From NCBI GenBank assembly GCA_963693285.1, contig OY848923.1, positions 2,614,038 through 2,678,037 of the forward strand: a stretch of DNA of 64,000 nucleotides. The letters run 5' to 3'. The position numbers and the translations under genes are program-made. This DNA comes from Xestospongia muta. Its lineage: Eukaryota > Porifera > Demospongiae > Haplosclerida > Petrosiidae. Every line of letters starts with the position of its first letter. The first letter of the stretch is position 1. Positions 46,551-60,507 of this stretch are shown one piece after another. The notes under the pieces were generated by a model. The model was not told the DNA's origin. It worked only from the letters and a program-made list of their open reading frames with translations, and searched no databases.

Positions 46551-47920
46551 TCCTGTAGAAACTAAGAGAAAAGTCAATTAGCGAACTGAACAAAAACAAA
46601 AAGATAAAAATGAAAAAAAACAGAAAATAAATAAAATAATAATTAAATAAAAAAGAACAGAAAAGAAAATGATGATCCAGCGAAGAGAAAGGATCCAACG
46701 AAGTGACGAACAAAGAGACGAGTCGCTAAGAGGGTCGAAGTGGAGAACGAAGAGATGAGTCCTAGCGACGAAGACCCACGGGAGTCTGTGAACTAAAAAG
46801 GCTTGTAAATGGAGTCTTTTTTATTTTTTCAAGACATCTCTGTCATGCTTCATTACGACAAACACAAGGCACAAACTCGTGACAATTTGGCGGGAAATAA
46901 CAACAGACTCCAACGACGCGTGACCAATATTAATTGATTTTTAATTGATCTGATCAACAATTAATTAAAAGTCTTCTAAATACATAAAAACATATAGTAC
47001 ACTATCTATTCTAGCTCCAAAATTGTTAACAACAAGTATGACAGCTTCATCTTTGTAATGTAATGACACAAATAATGTTGACTGAAACAAATGATTATAG
47101 TTAAACCAGAAATACCAGTCACCAGCTGACGATACTATGTAGTCTTTTTAACCAATTGTATTCACCAGTTTTGTTGGTTAGCTTGTAATTCTAAGACCCA
47201 GTCCACTGAACAACTAGAAAAAAAAGAATGTTAATTGACACATTTCTCTCAATGATATCCAAGTTACATGAAATATCTGTATACATGAATGTTACTGTTA
47301 TAGAGACTCTAGGTCCAGTTTTACCGCCATACCAGGTATGTCTTGATCCATTTCCTCCTTTGTAACTGGCTTCTCAGTGCTATGTCCAAATGGACACAAA
47401 AAGAATGGCATTAGCTAAATATCATTTATTTATCATTTTTATCTTTACAATAACGTGTCTCCTCCACATTTACCTCCTTTTAATTTTTAGCAATATATTA
47501 AGGAAGCAAGTTCATACAGGCTGAAACAGGTTATGGATTGGTTACTGTATTGGGTCTCCAGACATACCTTCTCTTTGTGCTTTAGCTATTATCGGGTCAA
47601 TAATTCCTCTGTGTATTTTATTGTATACATCTTCACACAATCAAGTTATTTCCTAATATGGAAATAAGACTCTGTTAATATCAATGGAAGTTATGTGTGA
47701 TTTTATTACATAATGTATTATTAATAAATTATTATTAATGAATGATTACGTGACATTTGGTCTCTTTTCCATCATTGCTATGTATAATAGCTTGAAGCGT
47801 GTCATCTTCTAAATCCAATAACCGGTACATTTAGTATTTGAATATATGGATTAAGACTTAGATAGAAGTCTATATCTGTAGTCTTACCCTAATACTAGCT
47901 TTCTTTGAGATGTCCCAGTC

Positions 47921-47922
<2 letters not shown>

Positions 47923-47974
<52 letters not shown>
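47923..47974. repeat. (GA)n microsatellite, unit 4
   Basis: About 52 bp, uninterrupted. Confidence 0.95.
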
Positions 47975-47978
<4 letters not shown>

Positions 47979-48308
47979 TCAGTTAATCATCATTACTTTT
48001 GTTCGAGGAGACATCTTTTTAAATTCTCCAACTTTCTTAATAATTTCAACCTTCAACAACAGCAAAACAAATTAAACACTAGTTGTTCATAACTATTAAA
48101 CTATTACTCACAGTTCTTGAAATAATATCTTGTATAAAACTTTTTCAAACTAGCAGTACTAGACATTTGACAACATGTTAAATGATTCATCAAGTCTACA
48201 ATAGTAAGTGGTAGAGGTACGTCTTCACTGGTAGTTGGTGCATCAGCTGGTTGACTGGATTGAGACACTATAAATAAATGAAACAGATAATGAAGACATA
48301 TATATAGC

Positions 48309-48739
48309 CATAGGCGTATCTATGGTCATCAGACTACCAGAGCATAATTAAATATTCATGGTTATTAAAAATATTAATAATAATTATCAATAGTTATTAA
48401 CTGTTAATTATGTATAGAGTCGTTCTACCTACAATCATAATTAATTACAAAGAAAAGGTGGAGTTTAGTTTTGTTTACAGAAGTACTATCCTGGAATTTT
48501 GTGCTCCTGTTCAAACTGAAATACCAAATCTTCCAAACAGTTCCATAATGTGGAAGAAAGATCTCTCTCTATGTACAAGAGAGCTAGACTGTTGAGTCTT
48601 TGTTGTGTCATGGTCGAGCGTAAGTACTTTTTAAGCCGACGAATACTAGAAAAACTACGCTACACAGAAGCCATTTTCTTTTCTTGGATCAGTTTACCAG
48701 GGCAATGCCCTGGTATGCCCGGGGCTAGATACGCCTATG
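48309..48739 (-). mobile_element. hAT-derived element, unit 4
   Basis: Same element and position; transposase tail at 48659-48486. ACCAGAGCATAA replaces ACCAGGGCATAA just inside the left terminus. Confidence 0.87.
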
Positions 48740-49238
48740 TATATAGCAGACATTAGGAGTATAAAACAAGTTTAGTTCTTGTGTGTGATAGTATTAAATA
48801 TGTCTTTAAGATTATCAATAACTGGTAATCTTAGGTCTACAGTTGAGGAATTAGCAGAAGCTGTGATGTAGCAATATGGAAAACTAAGAAATTTCAATGA
48901 TTAGTAACACTTGTTGCCATAGTAACACTGTGATGCACCAAGATTGTTGTATGCATCAGTGGTAACAAATTGTATATGTATTCATATCATATATATATGA
49001 AAGTGGCATATGATAATAAAATTTAAAAAATAACATGTAAACCACCTGATATACTATGTCCCTGTTGTCAGGACAGATAATTAAAGTCTGATGCAAAAGG
49101 TTCCATTTTATATCATGAAGATGATCAAACAACAACAAAGACTGTGTTGTGTACCTTTTTCTTTACTCTGTGATTACTATAGTTGAAGCAACAATGGATT
49201 GTGAGTCATAGTCTGAGTACCCATAGGAGGAAGACAAG

Positions 49239-49917
49239 ATGACAAACATGATACAACAACAGATCCTTCAATAGCAGATTTCAACTGAAGCAATCTTAGA
49301 AGAGATAAAACTAGATGAGATAATTGACAATCCTATCATTAAATGCCTTTAACAATACTGGCTCTTCTAATTTCTCCTTTTAGTAAGAAGAAACAAAGAA
49401 GAAAACAACAACTATATCAAAATCAACTTGATCGCAAATCAATATTTATATTTAATATATTAAATATTTTATTAATATTTTAAAGGTAACATTTACAAAA
49501 AAATGCAAAAGTTTTGGAGAGTCTTTTAAAGATGATAATGATAGTTCTGAAACTGTTGAACGATACAGTGTGATTACTATCTATTATGAATGTACCTTAC
49601 ATGTACTATTCCAAAACTAAACGGAATATCTGATAAGTACATTTGTCAATTCTGTAATACTGAGCATGACACTAAATTGTCTGGTTGTGTCAAAATATTT
49701 GTTTTATTGTGTTCATTTCATATTACTAATGTAAAATATCATTATGTCGTTTTTATGTTACAAAAAATAAAAAAATCCTTACCTAAACATTCTTCTTCAT
49801 TATCTTTTGTTCCTTCTATCTAACTTTACAACAGCTCCTTTAACTCCTCCAGACTTAGCAGTGATAGCAACTTCTGCTGACGCTAGAGACAATAAAAACT
49901 TGAAAAGAAAGAGTTAA
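49239..49917 (+). pseudogene. Plus-strand gene remnant, unit 4
   Basis: Carries the unit 3 break plus an earlier stop (CTTCAATAGCAG for CTTCAACAGCAG). Confidence 0.33.
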
Positions 49918-49981
49918 AATTTTGGATAACTTTATATATCGCACCGCTCACGTGATTGTACGGATGTGTGATGTGAGCAAA

Positions 49982-50025
49982 AAGGGGTTAAAATTGTGGA
50001 TAACTTTCTCCGGCTAATGGCTGTC
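49982..50025 (-). repeat. Right terminal inverted repeat, unit 4
   Basis: Reads CTCCGGCTAATGGCTGTCC, closer to the left terminus (ATTAGCCGGAG) than units 1-3. The target duplication has decayed to CGTAGCAC. Confidence 0.8.
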
Positions 50026-50052
50026 CGTAGCACGCCTAGGTCAGTTTGAATA

Positions 50053-50691
50053 ATGGAGGTTTCACCTGGGATTACTTCTGCTAGCAGTCTCTTCGACTTA
50101 AGGCGACAGAGTCAACTTCCATTTCCGGATGCCTTAAAAGACTTTCTTCAGCACTACAACAGGAAGCCATCGTGGTTAGAAAAGGAGAGGTCTACTTGCT
50201 TTGTCACTTGCTCTTGATCATTGAAGGCTAAAGCTTATAAAAATTTACTGGGAGTGTCTTTTTCATATCGGATTATTTTCAGTGCTTTTCTAGCTGTAGT
50301 AAGTTTACAGAGCAGTCTCAATGAACAAGACGGACTTGGTCTTGCCTCACTCTGTATTCTCTACACATGCTTTGTTTTTTCTGGCTTATTTACTTCGTCT
50401 GTTGTTCGTCTCTTTGGGACAAAATACAATTTGGTAATGTGCTATATTGTCATGTTAATCTATACATTATCAAATTTTTATCCTCACTGGTATACTCTTA
50501 TCCCTGGCTCTATTTGTCTTGGACTAGCATTTGGTCCTTTATGGGCCTCTCTTAATGTCCACATCACTACTGTAGCAATCCGATTTGCTCCTAATCTTAA
50601 TAAGACTAGTTCAAAGTTTGCCTTAGTAAGTTCTGCTATTACTATGTGTTACTTACTCTATATTGGTATAGACTGTTCATATCTTTATTAG
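50053..50691 (+). pseudogene. UNC93 exon 1 fragment fused to element, unit 4
   Basis: Same lesion and fusion (GACT at 50604-50607). The start resembles unit 5 (MEVSPGITSASS, RRQSQLP) while the rest resembles unit 3, so it is a mosaic. Confidence 0.9.
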
Positions 50692-50756
50692 AACTACTGC
50701 AATAATTGGACATGGACTACTGGTAGGTAAGTATTATCCATTCGTACATCTATCTA

Positions 50757-51035
50757 ATGTCCCACATAGCTATCTACAATATCTATCCATCTCTATCCAT
50801 CAATTCGTCTATCAACTATAACTTTTATCATCTGTCGGTATTCATCACCTTGGTTTTATCAATGAGTGCCCTTATAGTGGGTTTAGTAGTACTTGGTATG
50901 AGTACAAGATTAGAATATAGAATAAGCATACTGAAATTATGGAAGCCAAGGATAGACATTCCAATTCCTATGTCTTATTTTAATCAAATGGGATTATATG
51001 GAGTTGGAATATGTGTCCTCAGCTTCTGTAAATAA
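50757..51035 (+). CDS. Membrane-segment ORF, unit 5
   Basis: Copy of the ORF at 16179; open throughout. Carries LSMSALIV in the membrane segment and GVGICVLSFCK at the end, combining changes seen separately in units 2 and 3. Confidence 0.3.
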   Translation: MSHIAIYNIYPSLSINSSINYNFYHLSVFITLVLSMSALIVGLVVLGMSTRLEYRISILKLWKPRIDIPIPMSYFNQMGLYGVGICVLSFCK

Positions 51036-52174
51036 CATTCATAGAATATACAACCAAAATCAGGAACCCAACCCAACTAGAAACATCTCACTGACGCTTG
51101 ATTCTAAGATACAGTGCTCGTGCTCTGTGTTTTATTAATAACAATAAAAGCCTAGAAATGGCACATATGCAAAGAATGGAATAAGGAATAAGAAATTAAA
51201 AGTTATCAAGGTCGTTAATTGGAATTTTTAAAATACGCAAAGATACGCAGAAGAAATAGGAAATAGGAATTGGAATGTCCATCCTTGGCGCTCATATGAA
51301 ATAGAGTTTCCTTGAATCTTAATTCAATGGTATCTTTTCTTCTTTTCTATAGGCTTGATGTATTGACTGGAACAAACAGTTCTTCAATTATACCTCTCCT
51401 CATCGTCAACAGTCTCCATTATGTTGCTAATAGTCAGCAAAGCCCACAACTGTTTGGTTAGCTCTTAGTATAACAAGAATCTTAGCTGGTCCTTGGCTGG
51501 ATGGACCCTTAGTCCAGATAGAAAGTAAGTACATGTATATGTAAGAAGTGGTGTGGTCTAGTTCATGTAAAGGATATATATCTAAGAAAAATAAGGTTTA
51601 AAAGTGTCTATAATGAAGACATGCTTTTATGATGTGACCCTCTCTGTAGTCTGTAGTGTACGCTTTGGGATATTAGCATGGACTGGATCATGACACTGAG
51701 GAGAGTTCAATATAGAGGATGTTCTTAGTTTAGAATATATTATTATGAGAATAAAATGTGATTACGCCATTAATAAGATATTGTTTTTAATAAATAAGAA
51801 GAGTTTACTGGTATTAAAACTAGACCACCAAATAAACTTTGTAAGATTCTCTTTTTTCAGAATATCTGTGGAATCTTTATCAAACCAGTTCTACAGACCA
51901 AGACAAACCAGTTATCCTAGTTTAGCCTGAAATATTTGCACTTTTAAAATGAATCACATTTTCCACATAATCTATTTTTTGCATACTATTGCATTATCTA
52001 AAACAAACTTGGATTAGGATGAAGATATTCCATGTTTTATTAAATTTATACTTAAAAATGTTCATCAAGCATCTGGATACAAAGCTAAGGCAATGAATTA
52101 TAATTGTTCAATTGATTTTAGGTGTACATTTTAATTGTATTTTGTTGATATCCTACTACCCACTATCATGTTTG

Positions 52175-52770
52175 TTATTCTTTTAAAAAAGAATAATTTC
52201 GTTTGCTATATAATAGTTACGTAATAGACACACAGACAAGTATCAAACAAGTTGGACTCAAACCTGTACTAATAGACTCATTCCGATACTGTATAGCAGA
52301 GCCCTTTACATCACTTGGTGAGCCATGGAACTCAGTTGTACGCTCAATTTTTAAAAGAAGTGTAATAAAATTTGTGTGTAGACGCTGAACCCTAAACTTC
52401 TTAAATAGCTTAAAAAAATTAAATGATAAATAAAGATTAATTGTTCTTTTTAACAAAAATAATTTGTTTGCTAATAGTTGTGTAGTAAACACAGACACTG
52501 AAACAAGTTGGACTCAAACCCATACTAATAGACTCATTCCAATACTGCATATCAGAGCCTTTACATCGCTTGGTGAGCCATGGAATTCAGTTGTATGCTC
52601 AATTTTGTATTTAAGATTACATGATAATGATGGCACAAATTTAATGCTATAAATTTTTTATCTTATCTACAATTATAAAAAGGGTAATAAAATTTGTGTG
52701 TAGACACTGAACCCTAAACTTCTTAAATAGTTTTAAAAAAATTAAACAATAAATAAAGATTAATTTTGAC
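52175..52770 (-). mobile_element. SINE-like pair, unit 5
   Basis: First copy has a 5-bp insertion at GCTATATAATAG. Otherwise as in units 2 and 3. Confidence 0.55.
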
Positions 52771-53705
52771 TATTAAAAGAAATAAATATTTCTGAAATAG
52801 AAATTAAACACCATTGATTGGGCGGGAAAAATATCATCAGCACGTGTACACAACTAGTAAAAGAACGCGTGACCATGATTATGGCGGGAAAATCTCAATT
52901 ATTAGCACACGACTAACAAGCAAAAAGCTTTAATAGATTTTTAATTAATTTTGGTAAAAAATGATTCTTGATTAAAATTAATGTAAAAAAGGAGATACAA
53001 ACTAAATTAACAATAATAAAGAAGTGATTGATGTAGGTATAATAAATAAATGATATATAATTATATAATAATACTATAGTTGTAAAAAGATAGAATTCAG
53101 TGATTATAGTATACAGCAGCAATGATAAGTAAACCGATTGTTGTATTAGAGTTTCAAAAGAAATTGAATTCTAAACTAATTCATTTTTAATAAAAAATTA
53201 AAAGTATAAAAATAATTGTTAAATATCTTCAAAGTTAAAATTGACAAATTTAGTGAAAAATGTTATTTTAAGAAAATTAATACATACAAAAAAATAACAA
53301 ACTATAACAAAAAATGACAGCAAAAAATAAAAAAAAAAAAGTCTTTGTAGTTGAAGAGTTCCCAAGAACAGTCTCTGTAGTTAAAGAGTGCCCAAGACGT
53401 CCAGTGAAGATCTCCAATCCAACAATTATAGGAAAGAGATGATGGTGAGTTCCCAAGAGTCCAGTCAGTCCACAAGTTGAGAACATAGAGGGAGAAAAGA
53501 GAAGAATAACAACTGGATAACTAAAGAATGGATGAGAAGTGAATGGATGGAGAGACAGCTCACCTTTTTCACCAGTGCCGCTCCTGCAGGGAAAGAAAGA
53601 GAGAGTAGTTATGAACTGATGGTGACAATGAGTAGATAGAGAGTGAAGAGAGACAGAGGAAGTGAAAAGGGACCACCAACACACACGCACCCTAGAAGAT
53701 CAGAG

Positions 53706-53779
53706 CTTCCCCCCGCCACCTGGCGGCCTCGGATGTTAAAAAAAAATTTTTTTTGAGGCCGCCAGGCGGCAGGGGGAAG
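53706..53779. repeat. GC-rich hairpin, unit 5
   Basis: Same structure with one base fewer in the A/T loop; both arms unchanged. Confidence 0.75.
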
Positions 53780-53909
53780 ATGATGAATAGGGTTTGTATG
53801 GGCTGGATAGCCCAAAAAAAATAAAAATAAAAAAAAAGAAAAGGAAAGAAGGCTTGAAAGAAGAAGATAGAAGAGAGCAGGCAGGAGAGCGACTCATCTT
53901 TTTCATCCA

Positions 53910-55424
53910 GAGAACTGAGAACAGTCAAAACACCAGAGAAAATCAGAGAACAAACAGTTTAAAACACCAGAAAACAGTCAAAAATATCAGAGAACATCAG
54001 ACAACTCGTGGTAACTTCCAATTGAGAACTGAGAACAGTTAAAACACCAGATAAAATCAGAGAACAAACAGTTTAAAACACCAGAAAACAGTCAAAAATA
54101 TCAGAGAATTGAAGATCAGACAACTCGTGGTAACTTCCAATTGAGAACTGAGAACAGTTAAAACACCAGATAAAATCAGAGAACAAACAGTTTAAAACAC
54201 CAGAAAACAATCAAAAATATCAGAGAACATCAGACAACTCGTGGTAACTTCCAATTGAGAACTGAGAACAGTTAAAACACCAGATAAAATCAGAGAACAA
54301 ACAGTTTAAAACACCAGAAAACAGTCAAAAATATCAGAGAATTGAAGATCAGACAACTCGTGGTAACTTCCAATTGAGAACTGAGAACAGTTAAAACACC
54401 AGATAAAATCAGAGAACAAACAGTTTAAAACACCAGAAAACAGTCAAAAATATCAGAGAACATCAGACAACTCGTGGTAACTTCCAATTGAGAACTGAGA
54501 ACAGTTAAAACACCAGATAAAATCAGAGAACAAACAGTTTAAAACACCAGAAAACAGTCAAAAATATCAGAGAATTGAACATCAGACAACTCGTGGTAAC
54601 TTCCAATTGAGAACTGAGAACAGTTAAAACACCAGATAAAATCAGAGAACAAACAGTTTAAAACACCAGAAAACAATCAAAAATATCAGAGAACATCAGA
54701 CAACTCGTGGTAACTTCCAATTGAGAACTGAGAACAGTTAAAACACCAGATAAAATCAGAGAACAAACAGTTTAAAACACCAGAAAACAGTCAAAAATAT
54801 CAGAGAATTGAAGATCAGACAACTCGTGGTAACTTCCAATTGAGAACTGAGAACAGTTAAAACACCAGATAAAATCAGAGAACAAACAGTTTAAAACACC
54901 AGAAAACAGTCAAAAATATCAGAGAATTGAAGATCAGACAACTCGTGGTAACTTCCAATTGAGAACTGAGAACAGTTAAAACACCAGATAAAATCAGAGA
55001 ACAAACAGTTTAAAACACCAGAAAACAGTCAAAAATATCAGAGAATTGAAGATCAGACAACTCGTGGTAACTTCCAATTGAGAACTGAGAACAGTTAAAA
55101 CACCAGATAAAATCAGAGAACAAACAGTTTAAAACACCAGAAAACAGTCAAAAATATCAGAGAACATCAGACAACTCGTGGTAACTTCCAATTGAGAACT
55201 GAGAACAGTTAAAACACCAGATAAAATCAGAGAACAAACAGTTTAAAACACCAGAAAACAGTCAAAAATATCAGAGAACATCAGACAACTCGTGGTAACT
55301 TCCAATTGAGAACTGAGAACAGTTAAAACACCAGATAAAATCAGAGAACAAACAGTTTAAAACACCAGAAAACAGTCAAAAATATCAGAGAACATCAGAC
55401 AACTCGTGGTAACTTCCAATTGAG
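53910..55424. repeat. Minisatellite, 13 monomers (unit 5)
   Basis: Short and long forms alternate in the first two thirds. The variant AAAACAATCAAAAAT occurs twice, about 475 bp apart, indicating a four-monomer duplication. Confidence 0.93.
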
Positions 55425-56767
55425 TCCTGTAGAAACTAAGAGAAAAGTCAATTAGCGAACTGAACAAAAACAAAAAGATAAAAATGAAAAAAAACAGAAA
55501 ATAAATAAAATAATAATTAAATAAAAAAGAACAGAAAAGAAAATGATGATCCAGCGAAGAGAAAGGATCCAACGAAGTGACGAACAAAGAGACGAGTCGC
55601 TAAGAGGGTCGAAGTGGAGAACGAGAGACGAGTCGTGAACAGGGGTGAATGGAGTCTTTTTTATTTTTTCAAGACATCTCTTGTCATGCTTCATTACGAC
55701 AAACACAAGGCACAAACTCGTGACAATTTGGCGGGAAATAACAACAGGCTCCAACGACGCGTGACCAATATTAATTGAATTTTAATTAATCTGATCAACA
55801 ATTAATTAAAAGTCTTCTAAATACATAAAAACATTATAGTACACTATCTATTCTAGCTCCAAAATTGTTAACAACAAGTATGACAGCTTCATCTTTGTAA
55901 TGTAATGACACAAATAATGTTGACTGAAACAAACGATTATAGTTAAACCAGAAATACCAGTCACCAGCTGACGATACTATGTAGTCTTTTTAACCAATTG
56001 TATTGACCAGCTTTGTTGGTTAGCTTGTAATTCTATGACCCAGTCCACTGAACAACTAGAAAAAAAAACAAAGAATGTTAATTGACATCTTTCTCTCAAT
56101 GACATCCAAGTTACATGAAATATCTGTATACATGAATGTTACTGTTATAGAGACTCTAGGTCCAGTTTTACCACCATACCAGGTATGTCTTGATCCAATA
56201 CCTCCTTTGTAACTGGCTTCTCAGTGCTATGTCCAAATGGACACAAAAAGAATGGCATTAGCTAAATATCATTTATTTATCATTTTTATCTTTACAATCA
56301 TGTGTCTCCTCCACATTTACCTCCTTTTAATTTTTAGCAATATATTAAGGAAGCGAGTTCATACAGGCTGAAACAGGTTATGGATTGGTTACTGTATTGG
56401 GTCTCCAGACATACCTTCTCTTTGTGCTTTAGCTATTATCGGGTCAATAATTCCTCTGTGTATTTTATTGTATACATCTTCACACAATCAAGTTATTTCC
56501 TAATATGAAAATAAGACTCTGTTAATATCAATGGAAGTTATGTGTGATTTTATTACATAATGTATTATTAATAAATTATTATTAATGAATGATTACGTGA
56601 CATTTGGTCTCTATTCCATCATTGCTATGTATAATAGCTTGAAGCGTGTCATTTTCTAAATCCAATAACCGGTACATTTAGTATTTGAATATATGGATTA
56701 AGACTTAGATAGAAGTCTATATCTGTAGTCTTACCCTAATACTAGCTTTCTTTAAGATATCCCAGTC

Positions 56768-56971
<204 letters not shown>

Positions 56972-57304
56972 TCAGTCAGTTAATCATCATTAGTTTTGTT
57001 CGAGGAGACATCTTTTTAAATTCTCCAACTTTCTTAATAATTTCAACCTTCAACAACAGCAAAACAAATTAAACACTAGCTGTTCATAACTATTAAACTA
57101 TTACTCACAGTTCCTGAAATAATATCTTGTATAAAACTTTTCAAACTAGCAGTACTAGACATTTGACAACATGTTAAATGATTCATCAAGTCTACAATAG
57201 TAAGTGGTGGAGGTATGTCTTCACTGGTAGTTGGTGCATTAGCTGGTAGACTGGATTGAGACACTATAAATAAATGAAACAGATAATGAAGACATATATA
57301 TAGC

Positions 57305-57735
57305 CATAGGCGTATCTATGGTCATCAGACTACCAGAGCATAATTAAATATTCATGGTTATTAAAAATATTAATAATAATTATCAATAGTTATTAACTGT
57401 TAATTATGTATAGAGTCGTTCTACCTACAATCATAATTAATTACAAAGAAAAGGTGGAGTTTAGTTTTGTTTACAGAAGTACTATCCTGGAATTTTGTGC
57501 TCCTGTTCAAACTGAAATACCAAATCTTCCAAACAGTTCCATAATGTGGAAGAAAGATCTCTCTCTATGTACAAGAGAGCTAGACTGTTGAGTCTTTGTT
57601 GTGTCATGGTCGAGCGTAAGTACTTTTTAAGCCAACGAATACTAGAAAAACTACGCTACACAGAAGCCATTTTCTTTTCTTGGATCAGTTTACCAGGGCA
57701 ATGCCCTGGTATGCCCGGGGCTAGATACGCCTATG
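57305..57735 (-). mobile_element. hAT-derived element, unit 5
   Basis: Same element; transposase tail at 57655-57482. The right target duplication has one change (TATACAGC). It shares ACCAGAGCATAA with unit 4. Confidence 0.87.
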
Positions 57736-58233
57736 TATACAGCAGACATTAGGAGTATAAAACAAGTTTAGTTCTTGTATGTGATAGTATTAAATATGTC
57801 TTTAAGATTATCAATAACTGGTAATCTTAGGTCTACAGTTGAGGAATTAGCAGAAGCTGTGATGTAGCAATATGGAAAACTAAGAAATTTCAATGATTAG
57901 TAACACTTGTTGCCATAGTAACACTATGATGCACCAAGATTGTTGTATGCATCAGTGGTAACAAATTGTATATGTATTTATATCATATATGTATAAAAGT
58001 GGCATATGATAATAAAATTAAAAAATAACATGTAAACCACCTGATATACTATGTCCCTGTTGTCAGGACAGATAATTAAACCCTGATGCAAAAGGTTCCA
58101 TTTTATATCATGAAGATGATCAAACAACAACAAAGACTGTGTTGTGTACCTTTTTCTTTACTCTGTGATTACTATAGTTGAAGTAACAATGGATTGTGAG
58201 TCATAGTCTGAGTACCCATAGGAGGAAGACAAG

Positions 58234-58922
58234 ATGTTAAACATGATACAACAACAGATCCTTCAACAGCAGATTTCAACTGAAGCAATCTTAGAAGAGA
58301 TAAAACTAGATGAGATAATTGATAATCCTATCATTAAATGCCTTTAACAATGCTGGCACTTCTAATTTCTCCTTTTAGTAAGAAGAAACAAAGAGGAAAA
58401 CAACAACTACAGCAACTATATCAAAACCAACTTGATCGCAAATCAATATTTATATTTAATATATTAAATATTTTATTAATATTTTAAAGGTAACATTTAC
58501 AAAAAAGATGCAAAAGTTTTGGAGAGTCTTTTAAAGATGATAATGATAGTTCTGAAACTGTTGAACGATACAGTGTGATTACTATCTATTATGAATGTAC
58601 CTTACATGTACTATTCCAAAACTAAACGCAATACCTGATAAGTACATTTGTCATTTCTGTAATACTGAACATGACACTAAATTGTCTGGCTGTGTCAAAA
58701 TATTTGTTTTATTGTGTTCATTTCATATTACTAATGTAAAATATCATTATGTTGTTTTTATGTTACAAAAAATAAAAAAATCCTTACCTAAACATTCTTC
58801 TTCATTATCTTTTGTTCCTTCTATCTAACTTTACAACAGCTCCTTTAACTCCTCCAGACATAGCAGTGATAGCAACTTCTGCTGACGTTAGAAACAAGAA
58901 AAACTTGAAAAGAAAGAGTTAA
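58234..58922 (+). pseudogene. Plus-strand gene remnant, unit 5
   Basis: Same AAATGCCTTTAAC break as units 3-4 and an insertion near CAACTACAGCAACTATATC. The terminal piece is still open but changed (PLTPPDIAVIATSADVRNKK). Confidence 0.33.
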
Positions 58923-58986
58923 AATTTTGGATAACTTTATATATCGCACCGCTCACGTGATTGTACGGATGTGTGATGTGAGCAAA

Positions 58987-59030
58987 AAGGGGTTAAAATT
59001 GTGGATAACTTTCTCCGGCTAATGGCTGTC
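58987..59030 (-). repeat. Right terminal inverted repeat, unit 5
   Basis: Identical in its diagnostic changes to unit 4 (GGATAACTTTCTCCGGCTAA, CGTAGCAC). Confidence 0.8.
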
Positions 59031-59057
59031 CGTAGCACGCCTAGGTCAGTTTGAATA

Positions 59058-60047
59058 ATGGAGGTTTCACCTGGGATTACTTCTGCTAGCAGTCTCTTCG
59101 ACTTAAGGCGACAGAGTCAACTTCCATCACGGGATACCTTAAAAGACTTTCTTCAGCACCATAACAGGAGGCCATCGTGGTTAGAAAAGGAGAGGTCTAC
59201 TTGTCACTGTTGCTCTTGGTCATTGAAGGCTAAAGCTTATTAAAAATTAGTGGGAGTTTCTAGCTGTAGTAAGTTTACAGAGCAGTCTCAATGAACAAGA
59301 TGGACTTGGTCTTGCCTCACTCTGTGTTCTCTACTCATGCTTTGTTTTTTCTGGTTTATTCACTTTGTCTGTTGTTCGTCTCTTTGGGACAAAATACAAT
59401 TTGGTAATCTGCTGTATTGTCATGTTAGTCTATGTGCTATATTGTCATGTTATATTTTGACATTTGTTCCAATGTTAATAATACGATTATGTGAAGGGAT
59501 ATGTCACCTTGTTCTACCAAGTGAGTATTATTACATGTGTGGAGGAAGCCTGGGAAATGACCTTGTGTATTGTATATGCATGTAATTTGCTGAGTGTAAT
59601 AATTATTATAGTATTATCTATGTTTCTATATAGGGAATAAAACTTATACTGTATACATACCTTTAATGACATATGACACAGCTGCAGCATTCAATACTGC
59701 TATTTAAATAGCCATATTGATCATGGTATTACTTTGCATATTCATATGTCATAATTTATTTGTCTTTTTTCAGGTCTAGTTGGAATTTTATTTCCACATA
59801 AAAAGAGCCAGTGTTCAATGCTATTCGTATGGGACTTTCTACAGGTTATTTGATAGGATTTTCATTAGCTATCTTTTTAAACTTTAAAGTTATTTTATGG
59901 ATAGCATTATCTTTAATATCACTGATAACATATTCAATACTTGTCTTTAAGACACGTAAAAAAGAACAGTTCTTTCTTTGTTATGCTAAGCATGAGGAAG
60001 AGGATAACAAGAAAGAAAATACAGATTATAATTCTAATAATCAATAA
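59058..60047 (+). pseudogene. Chimeric UNC93 pseudogene at the distal array edge
   Basis: The class II head is intact through CHCCSWSLKAKAY, then an early stop and a ~75-bp deletion (TATTAAAAATTAGTGGGAG). Exon 1 continues from VSLQSSLNEQDGLG to about 59440 and jumps directly into the end of class I exon 2 (LTFVPMLIIRLCEG), deleting the rest of exon 1, intron 1 and most of exon 2. Exon 3 from 59774 is class I but has lost one A (CATAAAAAGAGCC), the same type of frameshift as in the pseudogene at 6824. Unlike units 1-4 it lacks the Cys-cluster lesion. Confidence 0.85.
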
Positions 60048-60507
60048 CAATTTCAAACTGTTCTTATATAATATTTATTATTTAAATATTATTCAATAAT
60101 ACCATAATATAATATATATAGGATGCACACTGCTGAGTTCAAAAATATCGTTGATGAATCAATTGATAAAAAGATCACCAAACAACCAGTTGGAGAGAAT
60201 GACACTCTGTCTCTACATTGTCTGTTTAGTTAAGACAAATAATATAAACATTTGGTTAGTCTCACATAACCAAACCTTGAAGAGATTAGGGTCTGGCTAC
60301 ATGAGACTAACACTGGGTGCATCAAGAGTATACTGATTGAAGTATCAGTAAATGATGGGCTCTTTTAACATAGTGGTTAGAGGATTTGTCACTCTTGTCC
60401 TTGGTCAGAGGCTAGCCAATAATTAAAGCTGACTGTATAATTAATTATATCACATTTCCTTTAGCTAAAATGGAGGAAGTTGTACCACGCCTAGGTCAGG
60501 TTGAATA
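60048..60507. repeat. Inter-paralogue spacer, copy 3
   Basis: Same spacer as 6346-6823 and 15312-15764. Contains the empty target site TGTACCAC at 60481-60488, immediately before the start region of the next gene. Confidence 0.75.

Larger units (their letters stand above)
46990..49146 (-). pseudogene. Minus-strand gene remnant, unit 4
   Basis: As unit 3, but one T is missing at ACATATAGTAC near 46992, so the terminal IDSVL frame no longer stops where it does in the other units. Confidence 0.33.
43451..50604 (+). repeat. Array unit 4 (7154 bp)
   Basis: Shortest unit. About 1 kb is missing at 44900, where TTTATACTTA runs directly into TTAAATTAAAAGTATAAAAA, removing both SINE-like copies and the first CpG modules. 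Eight satellite monomers. Its right terminal repeat matches unit 5 rather than units 1-3. Confidence 0.9.
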
